A stretch of DNA of 7,633 nucleotides. Origin: Gammaproteobacteria bacterium. Lineage in GTDB: Bacteria > Pseudomonadota > Gammaproteobacteria > Steroidobacterales > Woeseiaceae. Where the stretch lies: assembly GCA_030641695.1 (NCBI GenBank), contig DAOWGY010000270.1, forward strand, positions 1 through 7,633, given 5' to 3'. The notes beneath the pieces are model-generated. The model ran no database searches. It was not told the DNA's origin and worked only from the letters and a program-made list of their open reading frames with translations. Position 1 is the first letter of the stretch; every line of letters begins with the position of its first letter. A program made the position numbers and the translations under genes. Shown one piece after another: positions 1-6,335 of the stretch.

Positions 1-246
1 GTTATCGGACACGGTCACGCCCGAGGTACAGACCAGAAGAAGGCATGTTAAGCTACCCGACCCCGCGAGTGGGCTGCCGGACAGATCGATATGCTCACGA
101 CTGCGGCGCCCGGCCAAGTGGTTGGAGGACGGATTCGCAAAATCGCCATCACGCGACAGGAGCCCTGTCATGGTCTCGATAACACGAGGATCGACAGGCG
201 TCGACGCCGCATAATCGAGATACACCATGTTCGTGCTTGTGCTCAT
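1..246 (-). CDS. iscS: Cysteine desulfurase, IscS/NifS type, N-terminal fragment cut by window edge
   Basis: This is a PLP-dependent class V aminotransferase-fold enzyme that takes sulfur from L-cysteine and passes it to Fe-S cluster assembly and tRNA thiolation; it is cytosolic. Only 82 codons are in the window. Residues 8-20 (VYLDYAASTPVDP) and 37-55 (the FANPSSNHLAGRR region) are typical of the family start, and residues 74-82 (TSGVTVSDN) align with the family's TSGATESDN. The spacing between these blocks equals that of E. coli IscS as I remember it, so there is no frameshift. Residues 56-73, however, look poorly conserved, and the Ala and Glu of TSGATESDN are both Val. The ATG at 246 overlaps the trmJ TGA (ATGA), suggesting translational coupling; Met7 is an alternative start. 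The catalytic lysine and cysteine lie outside the window. The family call is firm; whether the gene is intact is not. Confidence 0.82.
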   Translation of the reverse strand, partial: MSTSTNMVYLDYAASTPVDPRVIETMTGLLSRDGDFANPSSNHLAGRRSREHIDLSGSPLAGSGSLTCLLLVCTSGVTVSDN

Positions 247-959
247 GATCTCGGATGCCCGTCGCGAGCGACAGCGGTCAGGATTCCGCGCAGTATATTC
301 ACTTCATTCTGGTCGGGCCGTGCACGGATGAACAGGCGACGCAGACGCCGCATCAGGTGACGTGGATTGTCCGGATCGAGGAAATTTACGTCGGTCAACA
401 CCTGCTCGAGGTGCTCGTAGAAGAGCTCGAGCTCGCCGCTGGTGGCCAGCGGCGCATCGGCTTCGTAATCGACTTGCGCCTCGGATTGCACCGCAAGCAG
501 TTCGTACGCCACTACCTGAACGGCCATGGCGAGATTCAGCGAACTGAAATCAGGGTTCGCGGGAATGGTCAGCAAGGTATCGCAATGATCCAGATCGGAG
601 TTCGACAGACCGGAATTCTCCGGGCCGAAAACGACCGCCACCGAACCGCGAGCCCCTTCTCCGATGAGTTTCGATGCGCATTCTCGCGCATTCATGGAGG
701 GCCAGTTGATTGTGCGCGATCGCGCGCTGGCGCCCGCCACATAGACGCAATCAGCGATGGCCTCAGGCAGCGAGTCGACGACTGACGCGTTCTCGAGCAG
801 GTCCTCCGCACCGGAGGCCCGCGCAGTGGCTTCCTTGTCCGGAAAGTAGCGCGGGCTGACGAGCGCAAGGTCGGTAACGCCCATATTCTTCATGGCGCGC
901 GCCACGGCGCCGATGTTACCCGGGTGCGTGGTTTCGACGAGAACGATGCGTATCGACAT
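243..959 (-). CDS. trmJ: tRNA (cytidine/uridine-32-2'-O-)-methyltransferase TrmJ
   Basis: A SPOUT-superfamily methyltransferase that uses S-adenosylmethionine to methylate the 2'-OH of nucleotide 32 in the tRNA anticodon loop; it acts as a cytosolic dimer. The 238-residue protein is close to the E. coli length (about 246). Visible family blocks are HPGNIGAVARAMKNMG at residues 12-27, with Arg21 at the place of the conserved arginine, VVFGPENSGLSN at 109-120, and IPANPDFSSLNLAMAVQ at 132-148. The last two form the SAM-binding trefoil knot. The C-terminal part from about residue 170 is a charged helical extension (RHLMRRLRRLFIRARP) usual for TrmJ. The ATG at 959 gives the expected MSIRIVLVET start, though no strong Shine-Dalgarno precedes it. 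The 3' end overlaps the desulfurase start by 4 nt, so the two genes probably share a transcript. It is divergent from suhB, as trmJ and suhB often are near isc genes in gammaproteobacteria. Confidence 0.95.
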   Translation of the reverse strand: MSIRIVLVETTHPGNIGAVARAMKNMGVTDLALVSPRYFPDKEATARASGAEDLLENASVVDSLPEAIADCVYVAGASARSRTINWPSMNARECASKLIGEGARGSVAVVFGPENSGLSNSDLDHCDTLLTIPANPDFSSLNLAMAVQVVAYELLAVQSEAQVDYEADAPLATSGELELFYEHLEQVLTDVNFLDPDNPRHLMRRLRRLFIRARPDQNEVNILRGILTAVARDGHPRS

Positions 960-987
960 GTGTGGCGACTCAGGACCAAAGTCCGGT

Positions 988-1016
988 ATTCTACCGCTCT
1001 GAAATTAGAGTGACAG
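988..1016 (-). promoter_or_regulatory. Candidate sigma-70 promoter for trmJ
   Basis: On the minus strand, CTGTCA (1011-1016; 4 of 6 to TTGACA) and TAGAAT (988-993; 5 of 6 to TATAAT) are separated by exactly 17 bp. Transcription would start near 981, giving a leader of about 22 nt before the trmJ ATG at 959. The -35 box lies inside the left arm of the palindrome 1003-1080. This is inferred from consensus matching only. Confidence 0.4.
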
Positions 1017-1080
1017 TGACCATAATTGTGTGGGCGGCGGCTTGGCCGCCCACACAATTATGGTCACTGTCACTCTAATT
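1003..1080. repeat. Perfect palindrome, 36-bp arms with 6-nt loop
   Basis: The left arm 1003-1038 and right arm 1045-1080 are perfect reverse complements, with the loop GGCTTG at 1039-1044. Each arm begins AATTAGAGTGACAGTGACC, goes through an A/T-rich CATAATTG and ends in a G/C-rich GTGGGCGGC tip. The arm carries a direct repeat of GTGAC (GTGACAGTGAC). The element fills about half of the trmJ-suhB divergent spacer and ends 30 bp before the suhB ATG. It is unlike the GTAG-foot REP units elsewhere in the window. It resembles a non-autonomous palindromic mobile repeat (MITE- or REP-like), and could extrude as a cruciform or fold as a long RNA hairpin. The palindrome is seen directly; its mobile nature is inferred. 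Confidence 0.9.
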
Positions 1081-1083
1081 CTA

Positions 1084-1094
1084 GTTCTTTCAAA
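1084..1094 (+). promoter_or_regulatory. boxA-like sequence in the suhB leader
   Basis: GTTCTTTCAAA matches 8 of 11 positions of the boxA core GCTCTTTAACA, including the central TCTTT. It starts 27 nt and ends 16 nt upstream of the suhB ATG. In E. coli, SuhB works with the Nus factors at boxA and represses its own mRNA through a boxA in the suhB 5' leader, so the position is biologically sensible. The match is short and could be chance, and no clear suhB promoter upstream was found to prove that this part is transcribed. Confidence 0.35.
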
Positions 1095-1110
1095 AAGACG
1101 GGATCGTTCC

Positions 1111-1908
1111 ATGCACGCACTACTCAATGTGGCAGTGATGGCCGCGCGGCGCGGCGGCAATTCGTTGATGAGAAATCTCGTCAGGCTCGAAAAACTCAAG
1201 ATTGAGCAAAAAGGCCGCAACGATTACGTCAGTGAAGCGGATCGAGAAGCGGAACGCGAGGTTATCGGGACGATTCACAAACACTATCCCGACCACGCGA
1301 TCCTCGCCGAGGAGTCCGGTGCCTCGGGCGATTCCGACACCGTCTGGATCATCGACCCGCTCGACGGTACTACCAATTACCTGCACCGCTTTCCGATATT
1401 TGCCGTATCGATCGGAGTGCAGATCAATGGGCGAATGGAACACGGCGTGGTTTACGACCCGATGCGCCAGGAACTCTTCACCGCATCCCGTGGCGTGGGC
1501 GCACAGCTCGATGGACGGCGTATCCGGGTGAGCGGCCAACTCAATCTCGAACACGCCCTGATCGGCACCGGGTTCCCGTACCGCCAGGCGGAATCGGAAC
1601 TCGTACCCTACCTCGGCATGCTCGGCAAGATCGTGCAGAACACCGCTGGCGTGCGCCGCCCCGGTGCCGCGGCGCTGGATCTGTGCTATGTCGCAGCCGG
1701 CCGCTTCGATGGCTTCTGGGAAACCGGTCTCAAGCCCTGGGACATCGCCGCGGGCAGCCTGCTCATTCGCGAGGCCGGCGGCATAGTAAGCGGCCTCGAC
1801 GGCAGCGAGAATTTCCTGGAGACAGGGCATATCCTGACCGGCACACCGAAGATTTATGCGGGCCTCGCAAAACTGTGCGCCGCGGATATCAAGGCGATCC
1901 TGAGTTAA
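1111..1908 (+). CDS. suhB: Inositol-1-monophosphatase family protein SuhB
   Basis: A Mg-dependent phosphatase of the inositol monophosphatase family. In E. coli the protein also joins the Nus antitermination complex on rRNA transcripts, and that is probably its main cellular role. The 265-residue product is close to E. coli SuhB (267). The metal-binding and catalytic motifs are all present: AEESG at residues 66-70 (Glu67), WIIDPLDGTTN at 79-89 (Asp82, Asp85, Thr87) and KPWDIAAGSLLIREAGG at 208-224 (Asp211). The start is set at the ATG at 1111, because MHALLNVAVMAARRGGN matches the SuhB N-terminus; the frame is open further upstream, but only into the palindrome. The Shine-Dalgarno is weak (ACGGGAT). 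Downstream it converges on secF across a REP cluster that probably acts as a transcription end. Key residues are intact, so it should be active. Confidence 0.95.
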   Translation: MHALLNVAVMAARRGGNSLMRNLVRLEKLKIEQKGRNDYVSEADREAEREVIGTIHKHYPDHAILAEESGASGDSDTVWIIDPLDGTTNYLHRFPIFAVSIGVQINGRMEHGVVYDPMRQELFTASRGVGAQLDGRRIRVSGQLNLEHALIGTGFPYRQAESELVPYLGMLGKIVQNTAGVRRPGAAALDLCYVAAGRFDGFWETGLKPWDIAAGSLLIREAGGIVSGLDGSENFLETGHILTGTPKIYAGLAKLCAADIKAILS

Positions 1909-1910
1909 TT

Positions 1911-1934
1911 GTAGGAGCGCTTTTCGAAGCGCGA
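1911..1934 (+). repeat. REP unit 1, GTAG foot
   Basis: The unit has a GTAG foot, a GCGCTT/AAGCGC stem with a TTCG loop, and a GA tail. It is an exact reverse complement of the unit at 1965-1988 and starts 3 nt after the suhB stop codon. Confidence 0.88.
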
Positions 1935-1938
1935 CCAA

Positions 1939-1962
1939 TCGCGGTTCAAGAACCGCTCCAAC
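1939..1962 (-). repeat. REP unit 2, GTTG foot
   Basis: Read on the minus strand it has a GTTG foot and a GCGGTT/AACCGC stem with a CTTG loop. Compared with unit 1, the fourth stem pair is G-C instead of C-G, with both sides changed. Confidence 0.85.
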
Positions 1963-1964
1963 AA

Positions 1965-1988
1965 TCGCGCTTCGAAAAGCGCTCCTAC
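1965..1988 (-). repeat. REP unit 3, GTAG foot, overlapping the secF stop
   Basis: It is the exact reverse complement of unit 1. Its GTAG foot (1985-1988 on the minus strand) contains the TAG that ends secF, so the repeat overlaps the coding sequence by 4 nt. Confidence 0.88.
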
Positions 1989-2926
1989 GGCAGGTCGTCG
2001 ATGAGATCCGGATCCTTGACGGGTTCGATCAGGTCCTGGGCATTGACGCCCAGCAGCAACGCAGTGGCGCTCGCGGTGTAGATCGACGAATAGGTACCGA
2101 CGATGACGCCGACGATCAGCGCAATCGAAAACGGCGCGATCGACTCGCCGCCCAGCACCAGCAATGCGACGAGCACGAGCAAAGTCGTAAGACCCGTAAT
2201 CAACGTGCGAGCAAGCATCTCGTTGATCGACGTATTCATCGATTCCTCGGCCGCAACGCCACGCAACTTGAAAAAGTTCTCACGAATCCGGTCGAACGCA
2301 ACGACCGTATCGTTGAGCGAGTAACCGATGACCGCGAGTACGGCCGCGACAACCGTCAGATCGAATGGCAGACCGAGAATCGAGAAAAAACCGATGGTCA
2401 CGATAACGTCGTGCGCGAGCGCCGCGACGGCGCCGGCCGCAAATTTCCACTGGAAGCGGAACATCACGTACGCGAAGATCAGCAACAGCACCATGATCAT
2501 CGCAAGCCCGCCCCGCTCTGCGAGCTCGCCGCCGACTTGAGGGCTCACCGACTCGACACGACGCAGGTCGACCTGCCGTCCGCTCGCGGTAAGCGTGCGC
2601 TGCAAATGCTCGCGTATCTCGGTGGAATCGCGGCCTTCCTGCGGCGGCAGGCGCACCAATACGTCGGTCGCCGTGCCGAACAGCTGCACCTGCGCGTCCT
2701 CGAAACCAGCGGCGAAAAGATCACTCCTGATGCTCTCGACATTTGCCGCTTCCGCGTAACCGACCTCCAGCAGGATGCCACCCGTAAAGTCGATGCCGAA
2801 ATTGAGCCCGCGGACGGCAAAAGACACGAACGATACGACCACCACGAGCGTTGAAATCATCATCGCAATGCGGCGGCGCTTCTGGCCCAGAAAATCAAAA
2901 TGAGTTTTTCTTCTGAGAAATCGCAT
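1985..2926 (-). CDS. secF: Protein translocase subunit SecF
   Basis: An inner-membrane RND-superfamily protein that pairs with SecD and uses the proton-motive force to help pull exported proteins through SecYEG on the periplasmic side. The 313 residues (E. coli 323) show one membrane helix at about 20-38, a periplasmic domain starting with the FGIDFTGG motif (43-50), and five further helices from about 139 to 292. The signature GYSLNDTVVAFDRIRENF is at 201-218, with Asp206 and Arg213, residues tied to proton coupling. SVSPQVGGEL (127-135) precedes the second helix, as is usual. The ATG at 2926 has a good Shine-Dalgarno and lies 9 nt after the secD stop, so translation is probably coupled. The TAG stop is contributed by a REP unit, so the extreme C-terminus (DLIDDLP) may differ in length from that of relatives. 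Confidence 0.96.
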   Translation of the reverse strand: MRFLRRKTHFDFLGQKRRRIAMMISTLVVVVSFVSFAVRGLNFGIDFTGGILLEVGYAEAANVESIRSDLFAAGFEDAQVQLFGTATDVLVRLPPQEGRDSTEIREHLQRTLTASGRQVDLRRVESVSPQVGGELAERGGLAMIMVLLLIFAYVMFRFQWKFAAGAVAALAHDVIVTIGFFSILGLPFDLTVVAAVLAVIGYSLNDTVVAFDRIRENFFKLRGVAAEESMNTSINEMLARTLITGLTTLLVLVALLVLGGESIAPFSIALIVGVIVGTYSSIYTASATALLLGVNAQDLIEPVKDPDLIDDLP

Positions 2927-2931
2927 CGTCG

Positions 2932-2937
2932 CTTCCT
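2932..2937 (-). promoter_or_regulatory. Shine-Dalgarno of secF overlapping the secD stop
   Basis: AGGAAG lies 5 nt before the secF ATG, and its first two bases are part of the secD TAG stop. This arrangement lets ribosomes finishing secD restart on secF, which would keep the two subunits in equal amounts. Confidence 0.7.
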
Positions 2938-4750
2938 AAACCGGCACGTCCTGCAACTTGCGACCGCCAAAGGCGAGATTGACGATGGACCGCGTGCCGA
3001 CAATGGCCGTGAACATCGATGTCAGGATGCCGATCATCAGTGTGATCGCAAAACCCTTGATCGGACCCGTCCCGAAACCGAGCAGTACGATTGCAGCAAT
3101 CAGGGTCGTGATGTTTGCATCGGCAATCGATGACAACGCCTTGTCGTAGCCGGAATGAATTGCCTGTTGCGGGGGCGTCCCGGCCGCAAGTTCCTCGCGT
3201 ATTCGTTCGAATATGAGCACGTTGGCGTCGACGGCCATGCCGACCGTCAGGACGATGCCGGCAATACCCGGCAAGGTCAGCGATGCGCCCAGCAGCGACA
3301 ATACGGCAACGATAAACACGAGATTCGACAGCAGTGCCACGTTCGCGATTAGGCCGAACACCCGGTAATAAACGGCCATGAAAATGATGACCCCCAGGAA
3401 GCCGATCTGGATCGCCTTGAATCCGCGGTCGATGTTTTCCTTGCCGAGAGTCGGGCCGATCGTCCTGTCGTCGACCTTGTAGACCGGTGCCGCGAGCGCG
3501 CCTGCGCGCAGCAGCTTCGCGAGGTCGCTCGCTTCCATCGGATTGAGACCCGTGATCTGAAAGTTGTTCTTGAAGACACCGCGAATCGTGGCGGTATTGA
3601 TGATCTCTTCGGTTTTGACCCGGTGCGTCTCCGTGACGCCGCCGCGCGTAATGCTTTCTTCGCTCCACTCGATAAAGACGGTAGACATCGGCTTATTGAG
3701 GTTGTCGCGCGTCGTAGCCAGCATGCGCTCACCACCAGCTGCATCCAGCGTGATATTGACCGCCGGCTGGCCCTCGTTGCTGAATCCGGCCGACGCGTTG
3801 ACGATCTCGTCACCCGATGCAATGACCTCACGCTTCAAGATCTGTGCCGATTCCTCCCCGCGACCCGGATAGCGGCGCGATCCCGCCTGATTCCCGGACT
3901 GGTCCACCAGCCGAAACTCGACGGTCGCGGTGGCCGTCAGAATCTTGTCGAGCTCGGTCGGGTCCTGCACGCCGGGCAGCTGCACCACGATGCGGTCGAC
4001 CCCCTGTCGTTGCACGAGCGGCTCGGCAACGCCCAGCTCGTCGACACGATTCCTGAGCGTCGTGATGTTCTGCTCGATGGCAAAATCCTGCCGCGCGCGA
4101 ACCTGGCTCTCGGTCATGCGCACGGTGAAGGTCTTGCCGTCGGTACCGTCGGTGATCAGCACCTCCGGGTCCGCGCTGCGCACGATCGTTTGCGCCGCGT
4201 CGAGGTCCCCGCTGTCTGCGAGCCGCACGGTGATGATTCGATCCGCAAGATCGACCCGGTGCCGAAATCGCGCGTCGCGCAAGCGATCGTCGAAGTCCTG
4301 CTGATAGGACTCCAGACGCTTTTGTATGGCCGAATCCATATCGACTTCGAGCAACACGTAGATACCGCCGCGAAGATCGAGCCCGAGACTCATGGGATTC
4401 AGTCCGAGATTCCGCACCCAGGTCGGCAGCCGGGGCGCAAGTGTCAGTGCAATATTCAGGTCGCGCCCGTAACGGCTGCGTAGACGCTCACCCGCCGCTT
4501 GCTGGTCTTCGACCGTTTCAAAGCGCAGCACAGCCCGGTCGTCCTTGAGAAACGCCGCTTCCGGGTCGATGTCGGCCGACGTCAGCGCACGCACGAAGTC
4601 GTCGAGTTGTGTCTCTGTGATTGATTCACCAAGACGGTCGGCTACCTGCAGTGCAGGAACGCTGCCGTACATATTCGGCAACGCCAGCAGTATGCCCGCC
4701 AGAAAAATGACGAGCACAAACACGTTGAGCCAGGTCGGGTACTTATTCAT
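2936..4750 (-). CDS. secD: Protein translocase subunit SecD
   Basis: The larger partner of SecF in the inner membrane; its big periplasmic region grips the translocating chain and, with SecF, uses the proton gradient. The product is 604 residues (E. coli 615). A membrane helix is at about 7-25, then LGLDLRGG (122-129), the conserved periplasmic block LRNRVDELGVAEPLVQRQG (232-250) followed by IVVQLPGV, and a C-terminal membrane domain of five helices from about 447 to 590. The signature VGMAVDANVLIFERIREE is at 503-520, with Asp508 in the place of the proton-relay aspartate. The start is the ATG at 4750 (MNKYPTWLNV); the frame stays open 48 codons further upstream, but that part is out of frame inside yajC and has no SecD character. 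It begins 19 nt after yajC, with only a weak Shine-Dalgarno. Confidence 0.96.
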   Translation of the reverse strand: MNKYPTWLNVFVLVIFLAGILLALPNMYGSVPALQVADRLGESITETQLDDFVRALTSADIDPEAAFLKDDRAVLRFETVEDQQAAGERLRSRYGRDLNIALTLAPRLPTWVRNLGLNPMSLGLDLRGGIYVLLEVDMDSAIQKRLESYQQDFDDRLRDARFRHRVDLADRIITVRLADSGDLDAAQTIVRSADPEVLITDGTDGKTFTVRMTESQVRARQDFAIEQNITTLRNRVDELGVAEPLVQRQGVDRIVVQLPGVQDPTELDKILTATATVEFRLVDQSGNQAGSRRYPGRGEESAQILKREVIASGDEIVNASAGFSNEGQPAVNITLDAAGGERMLATTRDNLNKPMSTVFIEWSEESITRGGVTETHRVKTEEIINTATIRGVFKNNFQITGLNPMEASDLAKLLRAGALAAPVYKVDDRTIGPTLGKENIDRGFKAIQIGFLGVIIFMAVYYRVFGLIANVALLSNLVFIVAVLSLLGASLTLPGIAGIVLTVGMAVDANVLIFERIREELAAGTPPQQAIHSGYDKALSSIADANITTLIAAIVLLGFGTGPIKGFAITLMIGILTSMFTAIVGTRSIVNLAFGGRKLQDVPV

Positions 4751-4769
4751 CGATAAGGTCGGCCGTGAA

Positions 4770-5093
4770 TCAGGCTTCGTCGAATGTGCCTTTCGGCACG
4801 ACCTGGGAAACGCTGCTCTTCTGGACCTTGATCTCTGTGTTGTCGCTGATCTGCACGACCGCGTAGTGCTCACTGACAGCGGTGATGCGGCCAAGAATGC
4901 CGCCGGCGGTCAGGACCTCATCACCGACCTGCAGCGCGGCAACCAGCTGAGTGTGTGCCTTTTGCTTCTTTTGCTGGGGTCGAATCAGGAGAAAATAGAA
5001 TGCGATGAATATAACGACCAGCGGCCACAGGTCGATGAGGCTGCCCTGCGGCGCCGCTTGCTGCGCATATGCGCTACTGATAAAGAATTCCAT
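4770..5093 (-). CDS. yajC: Preprotein translocase accessory subunit YajC
   Basis: A small inner-membrane protein that associates with SecDF and the holotranslocon; it is not essential in E. coli. The 107 residues match the family length (about 110). A single membrane helix is seen at about 22-38, followed by the hallmark RPQQKKQKAH (38-47), the cytosolic VGDEVLTAGGILGRI block (56-70), and the ending in which IKVQKSSV precedes the C-terminus. The short N-terminal SSAYAQQAAP stretch is also common in the family. The ATG at 5093 has a modest purine-rich GAGAAG upstream. It is the first gene of yajC-secD-secF; the 126-nt gap to tgt may hold a separate promoter, though read-through from tgt is equally likely. 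Confidence 0.95.
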   Translation of the reverse strand: MEFFISSAYAQQAAPQGSLIDLWPLVVIFIAFYFLLIRPQQKKQKAHTQLVAALQVGDEVLTAGGILGRITAVSEHYAVVQISDNTEIKVQKSSVSQVVPKGTFDEA

Positions 5094-5149
5094 GGATTTG
5101 CTTCTTCTCGTTGCGAGGCATAAGGAGTGGCCCCGAAAAACAGCGCGGT

Positions 5150-5158
5150 ATTATGGCA
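5150..5158 (-). promoter_or_regulatory. Candidate extended -10 promoter for yajC-secDF
   Basis: On the minus strand TGC followed by CATAAT (5150-5155) forms an extended -10 element, TGN plus a hexamer 5 of 6 to TATAAT, 56 nt upstream of the yajC ATG. No good -35 box is present at 16-18 bp, which is acceptable for extended -10 promoters. The rest of the tgt-yajC spacer (5094-5219) shows no repeat or clear terminator. Consensus match only. Confidence 0.35.
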
Positions 5159-5219
5159 CAGAGCGTGAGACGTGGGGACGCGATTCTCGAACCCAAGCGA
5201 AACGGCCCGCGATTAGCGC

Positions 5220-6335
5220 TCAGGCGTAGGTGGCACGCAAATCGGCGACGAATGTCGCGATCGAGCCGGCTTCGATCGCGGCCCGTAGATCTCTCATAAG
5301 TTTCTGATAATAATAAAGATTATGAAGTGTCGCGAGGCGCGGACCGAGGATCTCTCCGCATTTTTCGAGGTGCCTGAGGTACGCCAGGCTGTAGTGGCTA
5401 CAGGTGTAACACGCACACTCGGGGTCCGCTGGCGAGGTGTCATCCGCGTAGCGGGCATGGCGGAATTTGACCACGCCGCGCGACGTGTACAGCTGCCCGT
5501 TGCGTGCGTGACGCGTGGGAATGACGCAATCGAACATGTCGATGCCACGCAACACCGCTTCCGCAATATCGACCGGCAATCCGACTCCCATCAGGTAGCG
5601 CGGACTGTCCCCGGGCATCGCCGGCAACAGTGCGTCGAGCACGGCGAGTCGTTCCGCTTCGGGCTCGCCTACTGCCAGTCCGCCAATGGCATAGCCGTCG
5701 AAGCCGATCCCGGTGAGCCCTGCGAGCGACTCGGCACGAAGCTCATCGTAGATGCCGCCCTGGACGATGCCGAACAGTGCTTCACCACGTTCCGGTTCGG
5801 CGTTCTGCAGTTCGTCGAACCGTGACCGGCAGCGCGCGGCCCACCGCAACGACACAGCCATCGACTCCTGCGCCTCGCTCATCGTTGCCGGATACGCTGT
5901 ACAGTCATCGAAAATCATCGTGACGTCAGCATTCAGATCGTGCTGTACGTCCATCGATCGCTCCGGCGTCAGAAACACCTCGTCACCGTTAACCGGCGAC
6001 TGAAAGCGCACGCCCTCTTCCGACAATTTGCGCATGCCGGCAAGCGAGAACACCTGAAAGCCACCGGAGTCAGTGAGTATCGGTCTACTCCAGTTCATGA
6101 ATTCGTGCAAACCACCGTGCTTGCGGATAACTCCGCTACCCGGCCGCAACATCAGGTGAAAAGTATTGCCGAGAATGATGTCGGCACCGTCTGCCGCGAC
6201 TTCTTCGGGAGTGACACTCTTGACCGTGCCGTAGGTACCCACGGGCATGAACGCAGGAGTGTGAACCTCGCCACGACGAAAGCTCAGCGTGCCGCTTCTC
6301 GCGGCGCCACTGTGATGTCGGATGTCGAATTTCAC
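5220..6335 (-). CDS. tgt: Queuine tRNA-ribosyltransferase (tRNA-guanine transglycosylase)
   Basis: It exchanges guanine-34 in the GUN anticodons of tRNA Asp, Asn, His and Tyr for preQ1, the step before QueA in queuosine synthesis; it is cytosolic, with a (beta/alpha)8 barrel. The 371 residues are near the E. coli length (375). Visible are DSGGFQVFSL (89-98, Asp89), FDDCTAYP (142-149), GIVQGG (189-194), GLAVGEP (219-225), DMFDCVIPTR (266-275) with Asp269 as the probable nucleophile, and the zinc site CACYTC (Cys307, Cys309, Cys312) with His338. His276 follows TR where I expect Asn (usual TRNARNG); it is a mild variation. The start is a GTG at 6335 overlapping the queA stop (GTGA), giving MKFDIRHHSG, so the two queuosine genes are translationally coupled. 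Confidence 0.96.
   Translation of the reverse strand: MKFDIRHHSGAARSGTLSFRRGEVHTPAFMPVGTYGTVKSVTPEEVAADGADIILGNTFHLMLRPGSGVIRKHGGLHEFMNWSRPILTDSGGFQVFSLAGMRKLSEEGVRFQSPVNGDEVFLTPERSMDVQHDLNADVTMIFDDCTAYPATMSEAQESMAVSLRWAARCRSRFDELQNAEPERGEALFGIVQGGIYDELRAESLAGLTGIGFDGYAIGGLAVGEPEAERLAVLDALLPAMPGDSPRYLMGVGLPVDIAEAVLRGIDMFDCVIPTRHARNGQLYTSRGVVKFRHARYADDTSPADPECACYTCSHYSLAYLRHLEKCGEILGPRLATLHNLYYYQKLMRDLRAAIEAGSIATFVADLRATYA

Larger units (their letters stand above)
1911..1988. repeat. Cluster of three REP units (BIME-like) between convergent suhB and secF
   Basis: Three 24-bp REP-type units lie at 1911-1934 (plus), 1939-1962 (minus) and 1965-1988 (minus). The first and third are exact reverse complements of each other; the middle one is a variant. 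Each has a GTAG or GTTG foot followed by GAGCG, a 6-bp stem with a 4-nt loop, and a CGCGA tail, as in Pseudomonas/Xanthomonas REP elements. The cluster fills the gap between the suhB stop (1906-1908) and the secF stop (1985-1987). It can fold on both strands and probably ends or protects both mRNAs. There is no following T-run, so it is not a classical intrinsic terminator. Confidence 0.9.

Noticed and set aside
973..984. Small hairpin GGAC-CAAA-GTCC upstream of trmJ
   Set aside because: A 4-bp stem is expected by chance in G/C-rich DNA and has no T-run or other sign of function.
1067..1095. Mirror-image suhB promoter using CTGTCA in the right palindrome arm
   Set aside because: At 17-bp spacing the -10 would be TCAAAA, only 3 of 6 to consensus; too weak to list, and it would exclude the boxA-like site from the transcript.
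1030..1110. Upstream extension of suhB from a GTG at 1030
   Set aside because: The extra residues are encoded by the loop and right arm of the palindrome and have no SuhB similarity; the ATG at 1111 gives the family N-terminus.
1120..1938. Long minus-strand open frame opposite suhB
   Set aside because: Antisense shadow caused by G/C-rich third positions of suhB; the protein has no recognisable family features and runs into the REP cluster.
1911..1988. CRISPR array
   Set aside because: The repeats are inverted palindromic REP units 2-4 bp apart, without unique spacers of constant length.
3623..4483. 286-codon plus-strand frame opposite secD
   Set aside because: Antisense shadow of a clearly conserved gene; composition rich in Arg, His and Asp with no domain pattern.
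4751..4894. 48-codon N-terminal extension of secD
   Set aside because: It lies out of frame within yajC and is Arg/Ser-rich shadow sequence; the ATG at 4750 begins a normal SecD.
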